A DNA stretch of 64,000 nucleotides from Paenibacillus ferrarius (GCF_002027705.1 NZ_MBTG01000023.1:124001-188000); one strand, 5' to 3'. Positions 8,240-16,971 are shown, counted from the stretch's first letter. Numbers and translations: made by a program. The notes: generated by a model not told the origin, from the sequence alone.

Positions 8240-8345
8240 TAGGCTTATGAAAGATTTCACGCTTTTTCTTGGCTATGTTAAAATATTGCTCAGATCCGCA
8301 TCGTATGTTCTTACAACTACAATGAATCAAAGCGAGGGAACCATC

Positions 8346-9419
8346 ATGAATACTGAAACTTTAGAGTTATTCCGAACACTGACTGAGCTGCAAGCAGCGC
8401 CCGGTTTTGAACGGGACATCCGCAAGTTTGTACGCGGTGAGTTAGAGAAATATACGAACGAGTTCGTCCAGGACGGACTCGGCAGCTTGTTTGGCATCCT
8501 GCGCGGCGATGAAACAGGTCCTAGAATCATGGTCGCCGGCCACTTCGACGAGGTTGGCTTCCTCGTCAGCGGTATCACGGAGCATGGCACGATCAAATTC
8601 CAGCCCCTTGGCGGCTGGTTCAGTCAAGTACTGCCCGCGCAGCGCGTGCAGATTATGACCGAGCAGGGGCCGATCATCGGTGTGATCGGCTCGGTGCCCG
8701 TGCACTTGCTGGACGAAGCGTCACGCAGCAAGTCCGCAGACATCAAGACGATGTATATCGACATCGGCGCAGAAGACAAAGCCGATGCGCTCGCCATCGG
8801 CATCAAGCTCGGGCAGCAGATTGTGCCCATCTGCCCGTTCACCCCGCTGGCCAATCCGAAACGGATTATGGCCAAAGCTTGGGACAATCGCTACGGCGTC
8901 GGCCTGGCGATTGAACTGATGAAGGAGCTTCACGGTACGAAGCTCCCGAATGTCCTGTACGCCGGTGCAACCGTGCAGGAGGAGGTCGGCGTGCGCGGCG
9001 GACGAACGGCGGCGAACCTCATTGCGCCGGACCTCTTCTACGCGCTCGACGCCAGCGCCGCCGGGGATATGACCGGCGACCGCAATGCCTTCGGGCAGCT
9101 GGGGCGCGGAGCGCTGCTGCGTATCTTCGATCCCACGATGATAACCCACCGCGGGATGGTAGAGTTCATTCTGGATACGGCGGAGACGCATAAGATCCCG
9201 TATCAGTACTTCATCTCGGCGGGTGGAACAGATGCCGGCCTCGTACATGTCCAGGGCACAGGTATCCCCTCTGCCGTCATCGGGGTTTGCGCGCGTTACA
9301 TTCATACCTCCGCGTCGATCCTGCACGTGGATGATTACGCAGCCGCGAAGGAGCTGCTCATTAAACTCGTGCAAGCTAGCGATCGCACGACATTGAATAC
9401 GATTCATGCGCAAGCGTAA
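8346..9419 (+). CDS. M42-family metallopeptidase (glutamyl aminopeptidase type)
   Basis: Cytoplasmic dinuclear-metal aminopeptidase of tetrahedral (TET) type, 357 residues from the ATG at 8346. An upstream in-frame start at 8247 is less likely, because GAGGGA sits just before 8346 and the family begins at this point. Metal ligands fit: GHFDEVGF, AKAWDNRYG, VQEEVGVRGG, YALDAS and RYIHTS. It is divergent from the MBL operon. The gene ends in a clear terminator at 9447-9484. Confidence 0.92.
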   Translation: MNTETLELFRTLTELQAAPGFERDIRKFVRGELEKYTNEFVQDGLGSLFGILRGDETGPRIMVAGHFDEVGFLVSGITEHGTIKFQPLGGWFSQVLPAQRVQIMTEQGPIIGVIGSVPVHLLDEASRSKSADIKTMYIDIGAEDKADALAIGIKLGQQIVPICPFTPLANPKRIMAKAWDNRYGVGLAIELMKELHGTKLPNVLYAGATVQEEVGVRGGRTAANLIAPDLFYALDASAAGDMTGDRNAFGQLGRGALLRIFDPTMITHRGMVEFILDTAETHKIPYQYFISAGGTDAGLVHVQGTGIPSAVIGVCARYIHTSASILHVDDYAAAKELLIKLVQASDRTTLNTIHAQA

Positions 9420-9446
9420 ATGATTTTTTTTGAAATATAAATGACC

Positions 9447-9484
9447 AAGGGTTGAGCAGAAGCGTTTCTGTTCAACCCTTTTTT
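9447..9484 (+). terminator. Intrinsic terminator after the M42 peptidase gene
   Basis: AAGGGTTGA (9447-9455) pairs with TCAACCCTT (9472-9480), extended by a wobble pair and a C-G pair, and is followed by a T-run. Confidence 0.85.
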
Positions 9485-9592
9485 GTGCGATCAACCTTCT
9501 ATTTTGGCAGTTGCATGTTCATATGTAGAACTCATGTTCCAATATATGGTATAATTAGCATAATCATAGGTTAATAGAAAGAAGGACTATTT

Positions 9593-10030
9593 ATGACGTA
9601 CATCATTCGTGAAGCTACTTCCCAAGATACCAAAGAAATCAGCACCTTTGTTTCTGCGCGCACAGGTAAAGACATTTCTCCTTTGCACATTGAAAATAGG
9701 CTGCATTTTATGCGAGATAATCCAAATGAATCCCTCTATGTCTACGAAGAGCAGAACCAGATTCTAGGTACATTGGGCTTTCGTATTCGTCAAGGCGATG
9801 GTGAGATTCTAAAGTTCAGCGAGATATCCGTTATTTCTTTGGATGAAACGAAACATCAGCAGGCTGCCGCCGATAAATTGAAGAATTATGCCGAGCAATT
9901 GACGAAGAAGCACGCTTGCAACGGGATGTGGTGGATCACGGGAGCAGAGAAGCATGATACATCGCGGGAGAATAATGAGCCGCTAGATTTTCATGAAACT
10001 GGCTACCGATTCGTCAAACGTTTTTTATAG
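9593..10030 (+). CDS. GNAT-like acetyltransferase
   Basis: A 145-residue protein starting MTYIIREATSQDTKEIS, the usual beta1-alpha1 opening of GNAT proteins. The central strands (YVYEEQNQILGTLGFRI) fit the fold. The acetyl-CoA loop R/QxxGxG/A is weak (KHQQAAADKLKNYA), and the tail LDFHETGYRFVKRF matches the typical ending. Substrate unknown, and the family call is moderate. GAAGGA precedes the ATG, and a TATAAT box lies at 9550-9555. Confidence 0.6.
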   Translation: MTYIIREATSQDTKEISTFVSARTGKDISPLHIENRLHFMRDNPNESLYVYEEQNQILGTLGFRIRQGDGEILKFSEISVISLDETKHQQAAADKLKNYAEQLTKKHACNGMWWITGAEKHDTSRENNEPLDFHETGYRFVKRFL

Positions 10031-10087
10031 AGAACGCAATCATATCTAGACGTCTAGCCTCTAAGAAACTTCTAAGGAGTGAACAGC

Positions 10088-10462
10088 ATGTCAACTGGGT
10101 TTAACACAGGACCTTTTTCTATGGGCAGCAGCATTTTTTTTACGGTCTTTATCCTTATTTTTGTTCTCGTCATTGGCGGTTTTATCTTCATTATCATCAA
10201 ATCACTCTCAACATGGGCGTCCAATAACGCCTCCCCCCTCCAAAGTCGGACCTGTAAGGTTGTCGCCAAAAGAATGCAGGTAAGCGGCGGTTCTGGTGAT
10301 TCCACTTCAAGCACGAGCTACTATGCAACCTTTGAATTCGAAGATCGGAGTCGGCTTGAATTGCATATTGGCCGTCAGCAGTTCGGGTATATCGTTGAAG
10401 GCGATCTAGGAACTCTCTCGTATCAAGGCACCAGATATAAAGCATTCTCGCGCATACTATGA
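10088..10462 (+). CDS. DUF2500-family membrane protein
   Basis: A 124-residue protein with one N-terminal transmembrane helix (IFFTVFILIFVLVIGGFIFIII) and a cytosolic or extracytosolic beta-rich domain. VVAKRMQVSG, YYATFEFEDRSRLELHI and EGDLGTLSYQGTRYKAF are the characteristic DUF2500 blocks. AAGGAG at 10074-10079 selects the ATG at 10088 rather than a GTG inside the ribosome site. Function is unknown. It stands alone, followed by the RNA locus. Confidence 0.85.
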   Translation: MSTGFNTGPFSMGSSIFFTVFILIFVLVIGGFIFIIIKSLSTWASNNASPLQSRTCKVVAKRMQVSGGSGDSTSSTSYYATFEFEDRSRLELHIGRQQFGYIVEGDLGTLSYQGTRYKAFSRIL

Positions 10463-10608
10463 GCATGCTGCCTGAAGTCAGAAATGGTGGATCGCCTGCT
10501 TGCCAAATTAAACAAGGAATCCCGCCCAAAAACAACGCATACACGAGCAATTCAAAGCATATAGGAAATTAGGCGGGATAACTCGTTTGTAATCGAATAT
10601 TCTGAATA

Positions 10609-10637
10609 TTTACAATATTTAAATATTAATATATGAT
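10609..10637 (+). promoter_or_regulatory. Strong sigma-A promoter of the putative RNA gene
   Basis: TTTACA (10609-10614), exactly 17 bp of AT-rich spacer, TATGAT (10632-10637). It differs from consensus at one position in each box. There is no ORF downstream on this strand before the terminator at 10948-10990. Confidence 0.75.
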
Positions 10638-10643
10638 AAATAC

Positions 10644-10990
10644 AAGCTCACTTGAAGGACAAGCCGTACAGCTGGTACAGCATTCGGACAGGAGCGAGGA
10701 TAACCTCAACTTAGGAAGGGGATAGTCCATTGGACCACGTTAGCGAAACATGTCCACTTTTCCTTCAAACGACGGAAGAAAAGGTGCGGGAACGGCCATC
10801 GTTCATCGGACATGTGGGAATCCAACACGGTAAATGTGAATAGCGTTTATTCGAGGAAAGGATCCGTAGGTACGTAATGTCGTAATTTCAACGTCAGTTG
10901 GTTGATTGGAGTGTGTGTAGGTACAATTGAATACGATGAATGAACCTTAGGGGCCTCCGGTTATCTCAGATAAGCGGGGGTCCCTATTTC
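10644..10990 (+). ncRNA. Candidate structured non-coding RNA, about 345 nt
   Basis: Transcribed region between a near-consensus promoter and a strong terminator, with no credible ORF. Visible helices: GCCGTAC/GTACAGC (10662-10680), GAGG-ATAA-CCTC (10695-10706), and ACATGTCC (10748-10755) pairing with GGACATGT (10818-10825). The last encloses a long hairpin CACTTTTCCTTC/GAAGAAAAGGTG and a small one GAACG/CGTTC, so it forms a multibranched junction. Comparison by eye with RNase P, tmRNA, SRP, 6S, T-box and common riboswitches gave no match. The product might be a trans-acting RNA. It faces the convergent histidine kinase gene. Confidence 0.55.
10948..10990 (+). terminator. Long hairpin terminator of the RNA gene
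   Basis: The arms 10948-10966 and 10968-10986 are complementary over 19 positions with two wobbles and one mismatch (TAGGGGCC...GGTCCCTA), then TATTTC. It lies in the gap before the convergent sensor kinase gene and may serve both directions. Confidence 0.7.
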
Positions 10991-11001
10991 TGTTCATGCT
11001 C

Positions 11002-12126
11002 TTATTTCGGTAATGAGAAACGGACAATAAAGGTCGTGTTTTTCCCTGGTTCACTTTCTACAGCAATAGAGCCTTCATGCATCTCAATAATTTTCTTCAC
11101 AATCGACAAGCCAAGTCCATTGCCGCCTGAAGTTCGGTTCCTCGACTTATCGGATTTATAGAACCTTTCAAAAATATGCGGCAAATCCTCCTCCGATATA
11201 CACGCGCCATTATTTGAAATTCGGATGATTGCACTTTCTGCGCTGCTTGTAACATGGACACCAATCGTTCCCCCTACCGGGGTAAATTTCACTGCATTAT
11301 GAATGAGATTTGTCCATACCTGACTTAGGAGGTCTTCATCAGCGGATATCGTAACCGCCTCAAGCTCAATATCCATCTCAATATCTTTGTCCACCCACTG
11401 GGGCTCACAGGCTAGAATAAGATTGCGGATCTGCTTATCCAGACGATAGCTTGTTGGTTCAAAAGGATGATGCTGTGATTCTAACGATGTTAGCTTCAAT
11501 AAATTATCGCTAAGCTTCGATAGTCTTGTGCTTTCTGTTTCGATAATCTCCAAGTAATGCTTCCGCTCTGCGGGTGATAGCTGCTCGTTTTGCAGCGCCC
11601 GTGAGAATCCACTAATAGAAGTCAGCGGTGATTGTATTTCATGGGACACATTGGAGATGAACTCCTGTCTCATTTTTTCTACCTGCCCGAGCTCTACAGC
11701 CATCGTGTTGATCGAATCCACCAGTTCCACAAAGGGGCCGTTATGCGGATTATTCTCGACAGAAACGTTGAAATCCCCCCTCGACATGCTCCGAATGGCC
11801 GCTATCATTTTTTGAAAAAAGATCATTTGCTGGCTCTGAATGAATCGCCCCATAATCGCCATGGTGAGCCCCCAGAGAAACATTCCGCTAACGGAGTTAA
11901 TGAGCTGGACCACCACTTCGGAAGGACGCTTATTGAGATAGCTATATAACCAGGACGTCCCATAAAACGAAGCCAGCCAATAGATAATAATCAAGATAAA
12001 AATGCCTACCGCAAAGAAGAAGCCTCGTACACGCTGCTTTCTGGACTGCATGTTTCGCATGCTCTTGCGCTGCTCGTGTTTCTCCCTCCGCATGTTCCTA
12101 CGTGCTTGCCGCTTTTCCCTGCTCAT
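11002..12126 (-). CDS. Two-component sensor histidine kinase
   Basis: A 374-residue membrane kinase. A basic N-terminal tail of about 35 residues is followed by two transmembrane helices (FFFAVGIFILIIIYWLASFY and the segment near 75-95), a HAMP region, HisKA with VSHEIQSPLTSISGF, and HATPase_c with LIHNAVKFTP and GNGLGLSIV. The extracellular loop is very short, so it probably senses the membrane or a partner protein. It overlaps the response regulator gene by 4 bp. Confidence 0.95.
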   Translation of the reverse strand: MSREKRQARRNMRREKHEQRKSMRNMQSRKQRVRGFFFAVGIFILIIIYWLASFYGTSWLYSYLNKRPSEVVVQLINSVSGMFLWGLTMAIMGRFIQSQQMIFFQKMIAAIRSMSRGDFNVSVENNPHNGPFVELVDSINTMAVELGQVEKMRQEFISNVSHEIQSPLTSISGFSRALQNEQLSPAERKHYLEIIETESTRLSKLSDNLLKLTSLESQHHPFEPTSYRLDKQIRNLILACEPQWVDKDIEMDIELEAVTISADEDLLSQVWTNLIHNAVKFTPVGGTIGVHVTSSAESAIIRISNNGACISEEDLPHIFERFYKSDKSRNRTSGGNGLGLSIVKKIIEMHEGSIAVESEPGKNTTFIVRFSLPK

Positions 12127-12800
12127 GATCGCAGGACCTCCATCCGGTACCCAAGTCCCCGAATCGTTGCAATGCGAAAAGCATGCTGCTCCTCCGGGAA
12201 CCTCTCCCGCAGCCGATTGATATGAACGTCTACTGTCCGTTCGTTGCCTTCATAATCGAAGCCCCAGATCTGCTCGATGAGCTGGTCTCGGGAGAAGGTT
12301 TTTCCCGGGTAGCTGGCAAGCTTATAAAGCAGCTCAAACTCTTTGAGCGGCAGGGTCATGCTATCGGAACCGACTGAGACTTCATACGTTTTGCGATTCA
12401 TGCTGAGGTCTCCGACCTGAACTGTTTGAGACGAAGCGATTTTGTAGCGCTTCAGCAGCGCCTTCACGCGCAGCGCCAGCTCCACAGGCTCGAAGGGCTT
12501 GACGAGGTAATCGTCTGTGCCCAGCTCGAAGCCCTTGACCTTCTGCGAGGTCTCGCCTTTGGCAGTGAGCATAAGCAGCGGGAGATCGTAATGCTCCCGC
12601 AGCTCCTTGCACAGCTCCCAGCCGTCCATATTAGGCATCATAATATCCATAATCACCATGTCTACCTGAACGGTCTCGAGCAGTTTGAGCGCTTCCGCAC
12701 CGTCCGCGGCTTCGACAACCTCGAAGCCTTCGTTCTGCATGAAGACGCGAACCAGCTCGCGGATATAGGGGTCATCATCAACAATTAGTATGGGAGCCAT
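12123..12800 (-). CDS. OmpR-family response regulator
   Basis: A receiver domain (ILIVDDDPYIREL, phospho-acceptor Asp in VIMDIMMPNMDG, Lys in YLVKPFEP) is followed by a winged-helix DNA-binding domain (FSRDQLIEQIWGFDYEGNER). 225 residues from the ATG at 12800. A GTG three codons upstream is also possible because the same GAGGC-rich site serves both. It pairs with the overlapping downstream kinase. Confidence 0.95.
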   Translation of the reverse strand: MAPILIVDDDPYIRELVRVFMQNEGFEVVEAADGAEALKLLETVQVDMVIMDIMMPNMDGWELCKELREHYDLPLLMLTAKGETSQKVKGFELGTDDYLVKPFEPVELALRVKALLKRYKIASSQTVQVGDLSMNRKTYEVSVGSDSMTLPLKEFELLYKLASYPGKTFSRDQLIEQIWGFDYEGNERTVDVHINRLRERFPEEQHAFRIATIRGLGYRMEVLRS

Positions 12801-12809
12801 CTGCCTCAC

Positions 12810-13241
12810 GCCTCGCTTTGTTAGAATCTAGTCACACTTGCTTTAACCTCATTTTAACATACAACTCCTAGCTCATTTAGACGAATAGACGAATTCTGAT
12901 GGCTTCAGCACCGAATCTGCATTTACTTGTATCTCTATATCCTTCGGTGCTGGCGGCAGCATTCTCGCCTTTCCCAAGAAGATGGTTTTCCTCGTGTCTC
13001 CCCAGGCATAATATCACCAATAATCGTGATGGCTATCGCCATCAAGGTACCTGCGCCAATTCCTTGCAATCCACGGAAAACGATTAAATCTGACATGTTG
13101 CTCGCCTTCCTGTACTTAGCATACCGGGCTTTTATAAACTGAATTTAAACCAAAGCAGCCGTTCGTCCTGCAAGGGCTTTTTTTGGGAAATAATATGTGA
13201 TACATTTTGGAGAAAGGAACTGTTTGGGAGGATATACTCGT
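12810..13241. other. Gap with one decayed gene fragment
   Basis: A 432-bp stretch between the response regulator start and the small hypothetical gene at 13242. The only recognisable content is the MFS transporter remnant at 12935-13096 (minus strand). Short plus-strand frames across it are antisense to that fragment and have no ribosome site. Confidence 0.6.
12935..13096 (-). pseudogene. Remnant of a DHA2 (EmrB/QacA) MFS transporter
   Basis: Reverse-strand translation from 13096 begins MSDLIVFRGLQGIGAGTLMA and continues IAITIIGDIMPGETRGK. This is the helix-4/loop signature of drug:H+ antiporters. After GETRGK similarity stops, and the frame ends at a TAG 53 codons from the ATG. Both the preceding three helices and the remaining ten are absent. 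An intact relative of this family lies at 15476. Confidence 0.75.
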
Positions 13242-13727
13242 ATGACCAATCATCGATTTGCCGATTTTCAAAGCCTTCCTACCTGCGAGGATGAAGAAGC
13301 ATTTCAAAAAGAGGTCCATGCCGAGGGCTATTCTGGTTTCCGCCGGATTTTAGACGGCCTTACAGAGACCATCAAAGCCGCAACTGACGCAGATATTGCA
13401 GACATTGAGCTGACGATCGCCACAGGCCGCCGCCTATTCCCAGAGCCTGTCCACTTCAGCCCTTCATGGGAATGTGTGTGGACAGAGCTTGAGGCCACTC
13501 TCGCGGCCAAAAAGCATGTCCTCACGACCATAGAACCGGCGAACCGCACAGGGGAATGGCAGGTGATCATGGATAACCCCAACGTGGTGCAGGAGGTCGT
13601 CTGCTATCCCGGATTGAGCTTCCAAGATGCCGCCTATCTATATGCCTATTTCCGGCCACAGCTGGAGAAGTCAGAGTATATTCGCTTGCAGAAGATTCAA
13701 ACGGTCATCCAGGACATCGGAGGTTGA
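13242..13727 (+). CDS. Hypothetical protein
   Basis: 161 residues from the ATG at 13242, chosen because GGGAGG lies just before it. The product is soluble, acidic and mixed alpha/beta in appearance, with no signal peptide, membrane segment or motif that I recognise. Features are a run of alternating acidic residues (ATDADIADIEL) and a conserved-looking aromatic C-terminal part (FQDAAYLYAYFRPQL). Codon use is similar to neighbours. No operon partner; the repeat locus 13891-14067 follows. Confidence 0.6.
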   Translation: MTNHRFADFQSLPTCEDEEAFQKEVHAEGYSGFRRILDGLTETIKAATDADIADIELTIATGRRLFPEPVHFSPSWECVWTELEATLAAKKHVLTTIEPANRTGEWQVIMDNPNVVQEVVCYPGLSFQDAAYLYAYFRPQLEKSEYIRLQKIQTVIQDIGG

Positions 13728-13890
13728 AGAGCCTGATTGGGAGGCTGAGATAGCCTTTCGACTCACGTGCATGATAGGGGGCTTCTACTAAGGAATGTGG
13801 AATTTCGTGCCTTGTGGAGTTTCTATTATTTGCAAGAATTTCGCCCGAGGGTGCCAGGAAGCGATACGTTGCCTTCATCTGATGGTGATA

Positions 13891-14067
13891 CGGAACTACG
13901 GTACGCTATTTCGAGAAAAAAGGGCTATTTCGAGGCGAAACGGAACTAGAGTACGCTAATTGCCCGAATGTACCTGTTTCGGAGAAGCAAGTGCACATTT
14001 AGCGGATCCTAGTTCCGCCTATCTGGAATTAGAGCCATTTTTGATAAAATAACGGATCCTAGTTCCC
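13891..14067. repeat. Dispersed repeat, GGAACTA...CTATTT family, locus 1
   Basis: Two direct units, CGGAACTACGGTACGCTATT at 13891 and CGGAACTAGAGTACGCTAAT at 13941 (50 bp apart), are followed by two inverted ones, AGCGGATCCTAGTTCCG ending 14017 and AACGGATCCTAGTTCCC ending 14067. The whole block could fold on itself. It fills the gap between the convergent genes 13242-13727 and 14069-14710. The same 2+2 arrangement recurs at 37481-37658. Confidence 0.75.
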
Positions 14068-14068
14068 T

Positions 14069-14710
14069 TCATTCCAAATGCTTACGGCCCCGCAGCAAAA
14101 ACCACTCCACAAGGAAAAGATTGATGAGCAGCCCCAGCCAGATGTTGACCTCTAAAATATCAGCGATCATCTGCTCGCGGCCGCCTTCCGGCAGATGGAA
14201 TCCGTGCATAGCGAGATAGATCAAAATGCAAAAAGGAACGATCAACCGCCCTGATGTAGCGACCAAGGTGACGGCATAGCTCCTGATCATCCAAAGGCGA
14301 TGCTCCGGGAACTTTCTTTTGACAGCGAATCGGAAGCCCTTCCATGTGGTAAACAGCCAGACAATACTCAAGGTCAGGAAAGCCATCGCTTTGACAAAGC
14401 TGTCGATGTATAAGGTGATGACCAGCCCCAAAAGTCCACTTAGCATAACACTAGCGACATATACACGACCGAGAGCTCGATGCCATGACGGATAGCGTGT
14501 GCGGAATTGCACAGGAAATTGAAATAAGCCGCTGATTAGGGCAACCAGGGCAAATCCAATATGAACAACAAGCACCGTATAGTGCAAAGAAAAAGAGGGA
14601 TTCAGCGTAGCTCGGCTGCGCGCAGGATCTAAGGTAACATAGGGAAACACCGCGGCAATCGCAACCCCTACAATAAGGATAATGAAGAACATGCTCCACT
14701 TTTTACTCAT
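14069..14710 (-). CDS. DUF2306-family membrane protein
   Basis: 213 residues with about six transmembrane helices. The family blocks PSWHRALGRVYVASV (near 75) and EHRLWMIRSYAVTLVATSGR (near 140) are clear. Conserved His residues in those blocks suggest possible metal or haem contacts in the family, but no function is established. GGGGG before the ATG acts as ribosome site. Single gene. Confidence 0.85.
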   Translation of the reverse strand: MSKKWSMFFIILIVGVAIAAVFPYVTLDPARSRATLNPSFSLHYTVLVVHIGFALVALISGLFQFPVQFRTRYPSWHRALGRVYVASVMLSGLLGLVITLYIDSFVKAMAFLTLSIVWLFTTWKGFRFAVKRKFPEHRLWMIRSYAVTLVATSGRLIVPFCILIYLAMHGFHLPEGGREQMIADILEVNIWLGLLINLFLVEWFLLRGRKHLE

Positions 14711-14819
14711 ATCGAACCCCCGTTTAAGATCATCACTCCTCTCTTAGTGTAATGCCTTCATCTAAATGCTTTCTAACTAATTTCTTAAATAAATCTAAAC
14801 TGCCTGCTGGAGCCGCTCA

Positions 14820-15359
14820 CTAACTAAGCTTCTTCTTCATCCACTCGCACCAGGACAAGTCTGCGTCTACTTTCATCATAGCCTTCTGTACCAATACGTA
14901 GGGACCGAACTGGGAATCGTGAATTTCCAGTTTCTCAAGTGGCTTGCCGCTCTCTTCTTTGATTTTATCAAATAATAAATGAAGACGATTTCTCTTCTTC
15001 AAATAGTATTCTTTGCGTTCTGCAAGCAATTTCAGCGCAGGCTCTTTGTCGACAAGGCTAATGCAGTACACCTTTAAGGCCAGCTCATCCCGCATCACAG
15101 GCTCGTCCGTAGGCTCTGCGATCCAAAGACTCGTCGCTTCCTTGCCTTTCTCCGTGATGGAGTACACTTTTTTATCTGGTTTATCTGACTGCGGGACATG
15201 AACGAACTCCACATAGCCATTCTGCTCTAATTGCGCAAGCAGTGGATAGATTTGGCTATGTTTAGCTTGCCAAAAAGGCTGAATATGCTGCATGAGTTCA
15301 TAACCCGTTCGAGAGTGTTTCGTTAACAGGCTTAGCAAGCCATAAGAAAGGGTATTCAT
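14820..15359 (-). CDS. PadR-family transcriptional regulator
   Basis: 179 residues. The N-terminal winged helix begins LSYGLLSLLTKHSRTGYELM, with the recognition part AKHSQIYPLLAQLEQNGYVE. The wing is VYSITEKGKEA and a C-terminal dimerisation coiled coil follows (residues about 90-175). AGGAGG precedes the ATG. It is divergent from an MFS exporter gene and a canonical PadR box lies between them, so it very likely represses both until an inducer binds. Confidence 0.93.
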   Translation of the reverse strand: MNTLSYGLLSLLTKHSRTGYELMQHIQPFWQAKHSQIYPLLAQLEQNGYVEFVHVPQSDKPDKKVYSITEKGKEATSLWIAEPTDEPVMRDELALKVYCISLVDKEPALKLLAERKEYYLKKRNRLHLLFDKIKEESGKPLEKLEIHDSQFGPYVLVQKAMMKVDADLSWCEWMKKKLS

Positions 15360-15372
15360 AAGACCTCCTTCG

Positions 15373-15392
15373 ATATGTCATTATTGACATAT
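15373..15392. promoter_or_regulatory. PadR operator (ATGT-N8-ACAT)
   Basis: ATATGTCA (15373-15380), four bases, TGACATAT (15385-15392): a perfect inverted repeat containing ATGT-8-ACAT, the established PadR recognition form. It lies 14 bp before the padR-type gene start and upstream of the exporter start, so it can control both directions. Confidence 0.8.
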
Positions 15393-15475
15393 ATCTTCTT
15401 TGGTAGTATGATGATTTTCATTCAAATTATAGAGAATCCGGCAAAGAAGTCAATAACTGGAGTGGAGGCATTACC

Positions 15476-16960
15476 TTGAGCAAGAGTAAGGATGATCTAC
15501 AGCAAGTACGATTCTGGCCTGTTATGATTGCAATATTCTTCGGGTCGTTCGTTTCAATTCTCAGCATGAGCACAATTAATATTGCCATACCGATTTTGAG
15601 CCAACATTTTAACACCGATTTAAGTAAAATCCAGTGGACGATTACGGGCTTCATGCTCGCGAGCGGCACCATTGCCCCAATTACCGGTTATTTCGGCGAA
15701 CGCTTTAGCTACAAGCGCTTATATGCACTGGCCCTCGTAGGTTTTACCGTCTTTTCGTTTCTATGCGCGATTTCTTGGGATGCGACTTCTCTCATCGCTT
15801 TCCGTATAGCGCAAGGGGCGTTCAGCGGTCTCATTATGCCTGCCACGATGACGATTATTTACCAAGTCATTCCGCGTGACAAACAGCCCGTAGCCATATC
15901 CTTGTGGTCCCTATCGGCTATGATGGCGCCTGCCATCGGTCCTACCTTGAGCGGATGGCTGCTGCAAAACTGGAGCTGGCACTGGTTGTTCCTTATGAAC
16001 ATACCTGTTGGTCTGGTCGCCATCTTCCTAGTTTTGAAATTAATCCCGTATTACCGCCTTTCTGTACCTAAAAGGTTTGACCTGATCGGCTTGCTAACTG
16101 TCGTTGTCAGCAGTCTTTCCTTGCTGATCGCTTTCTCACAAGGGCATGCGTGGGGATGGACATCAGGCAAGGTCATTGGCTTGTTCGCACTTGGTTTTGT
16201 CGTGCTTCTCCTCTTCATTTGGAGAGAACTATCGGTAGAAACACCTCTGTTGAATATTCGTGTTTTGCACAATTCACGTTACTCATTAACACTCATAATT
16301 TCAAGTATCGTTACGATTAGCTTATATTCCGGGACTTTTTTGACTCCTATTTTCTTGCAAAATATTCAGCATGTAACTCCGTTAGATACAGGGCTCATTT
16401 TGCTGCCTGCATCGCTGGCCATGGCACTCTGCATGCCGATCGTAGGGAAGCTATATGGCATTGTCGGTCCTCGCGTCCTTATGTTCAGCGGAATTACGTT
16501 AATCGCGGTTGGTACTTTAACGCTTAGTTGGTTAAGTGTAGACGTATCTCGCAGCTACATTTTGTTCTGGATGATCGTTCGGAACATCGGGATTGCCCTG
16601 GCGACCATGCCTGCGAGCAATGCGGGTATGGAACAAATTCCGCGGACCCTGTCCGGTCATGCCACATCGATCAGCAACTGGGTTCGCAACGTCTTTGGCT
16701 CGTTCGCCATCGCCCTCTTCACATCGGTTCTGTCATCCAAAACCGCTTCACATACGACCGAGTTGGTTAGCAGCGGCATCAAGGATAAAGTGGTTATTGG
16801 CTCACATGCCTTCACCATGAGTGTCAATGATGTTTACTTGCTGGCTACCCTCATCGTAGTCGTCGCTTTGCCGCTTACTTTGTTTATCAAAAAGCGCCCG
16901 ATTGAGAAAGAAGATCCGGCAGCGATCAATGCTATGGTTCAATCGAGTGTGTCCAAGTAA
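15476..16960 (+). CDS. DHA2-family MFS multidrug exporter
   Basis: 494 residues with 13-14 predicted transmembrane helices. Motifs include LSMSTINIAIPIL in helix 1, GYFGERFSYKRLYALAL (motif A) and FRIAQGAFSGLIMPATMTII (motif B region), with APAIGPTLSGWLLQNWSWHWLF (motif C). It starts with TTG, supported by GGAGTGGAGG seven bases upstream. Proton-driven drug efflux is expected. Regulation by the divergent PadR protein is indicated by the box at 15373-15392. Confidence 0.93.
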   Translation: MSKSKDDLQQVRFWPVMIAIFFGSFVSILSMSTINIAIPILSQHFNTDLSKIQWTITGFMLASGTIAPITGYFGERFSYKRLYALALVGFTVFSFLCAISWDATSLIAFRIAQGAFSGLIMPATMTIIYQVIPRDKQPVAISLWSLSAMMAPAIGPTLSGWLLQNWSWHWLFLMNIPVGLVAIFLVLKLIPYYRLSVPKRFDLIGLLTVVVSSLSLLIAFSQGHAWGWTSGKVIGLFALGFVVLLLFIWRELSVETPLLNIRVLHNSRYSLTLIISSIVTISLYSGTFLTPIFLQNIQHVTPLDTGLILLPASLAMALCMPIVGKLYGIVGPRVLMFSGITLIAVGTLTLSWLSVDVSRSYILFWMIVRNIGIALATMPASNAGMEQIPRTLSGHATSISNWVRNVFGSFAIALFTSVLSSKTASHTTELVSSGIKDKVVIGSHAFTMSVNDVYLLATLIVVVALPLTLFIKKRPIEKEDPAAINAMVQSSVSK

Positions 16961-16971
16961 TTTCCATGAAC

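Noticed and set aside
10644..10990. Assignment of the RNA locus to RNase P, tmRNA, SRP RNA, 6S RNA, T-box or the glutamine riboswitch
   Set aside because: Only short word matches (for example ATCGTTCATC) were found; the conserved cores of these RNAs are absent.
12899..13142. Two short plus-strand ORFs
   Set aside because: Both are antisense to the decayed MFS fragment and have no start signal.
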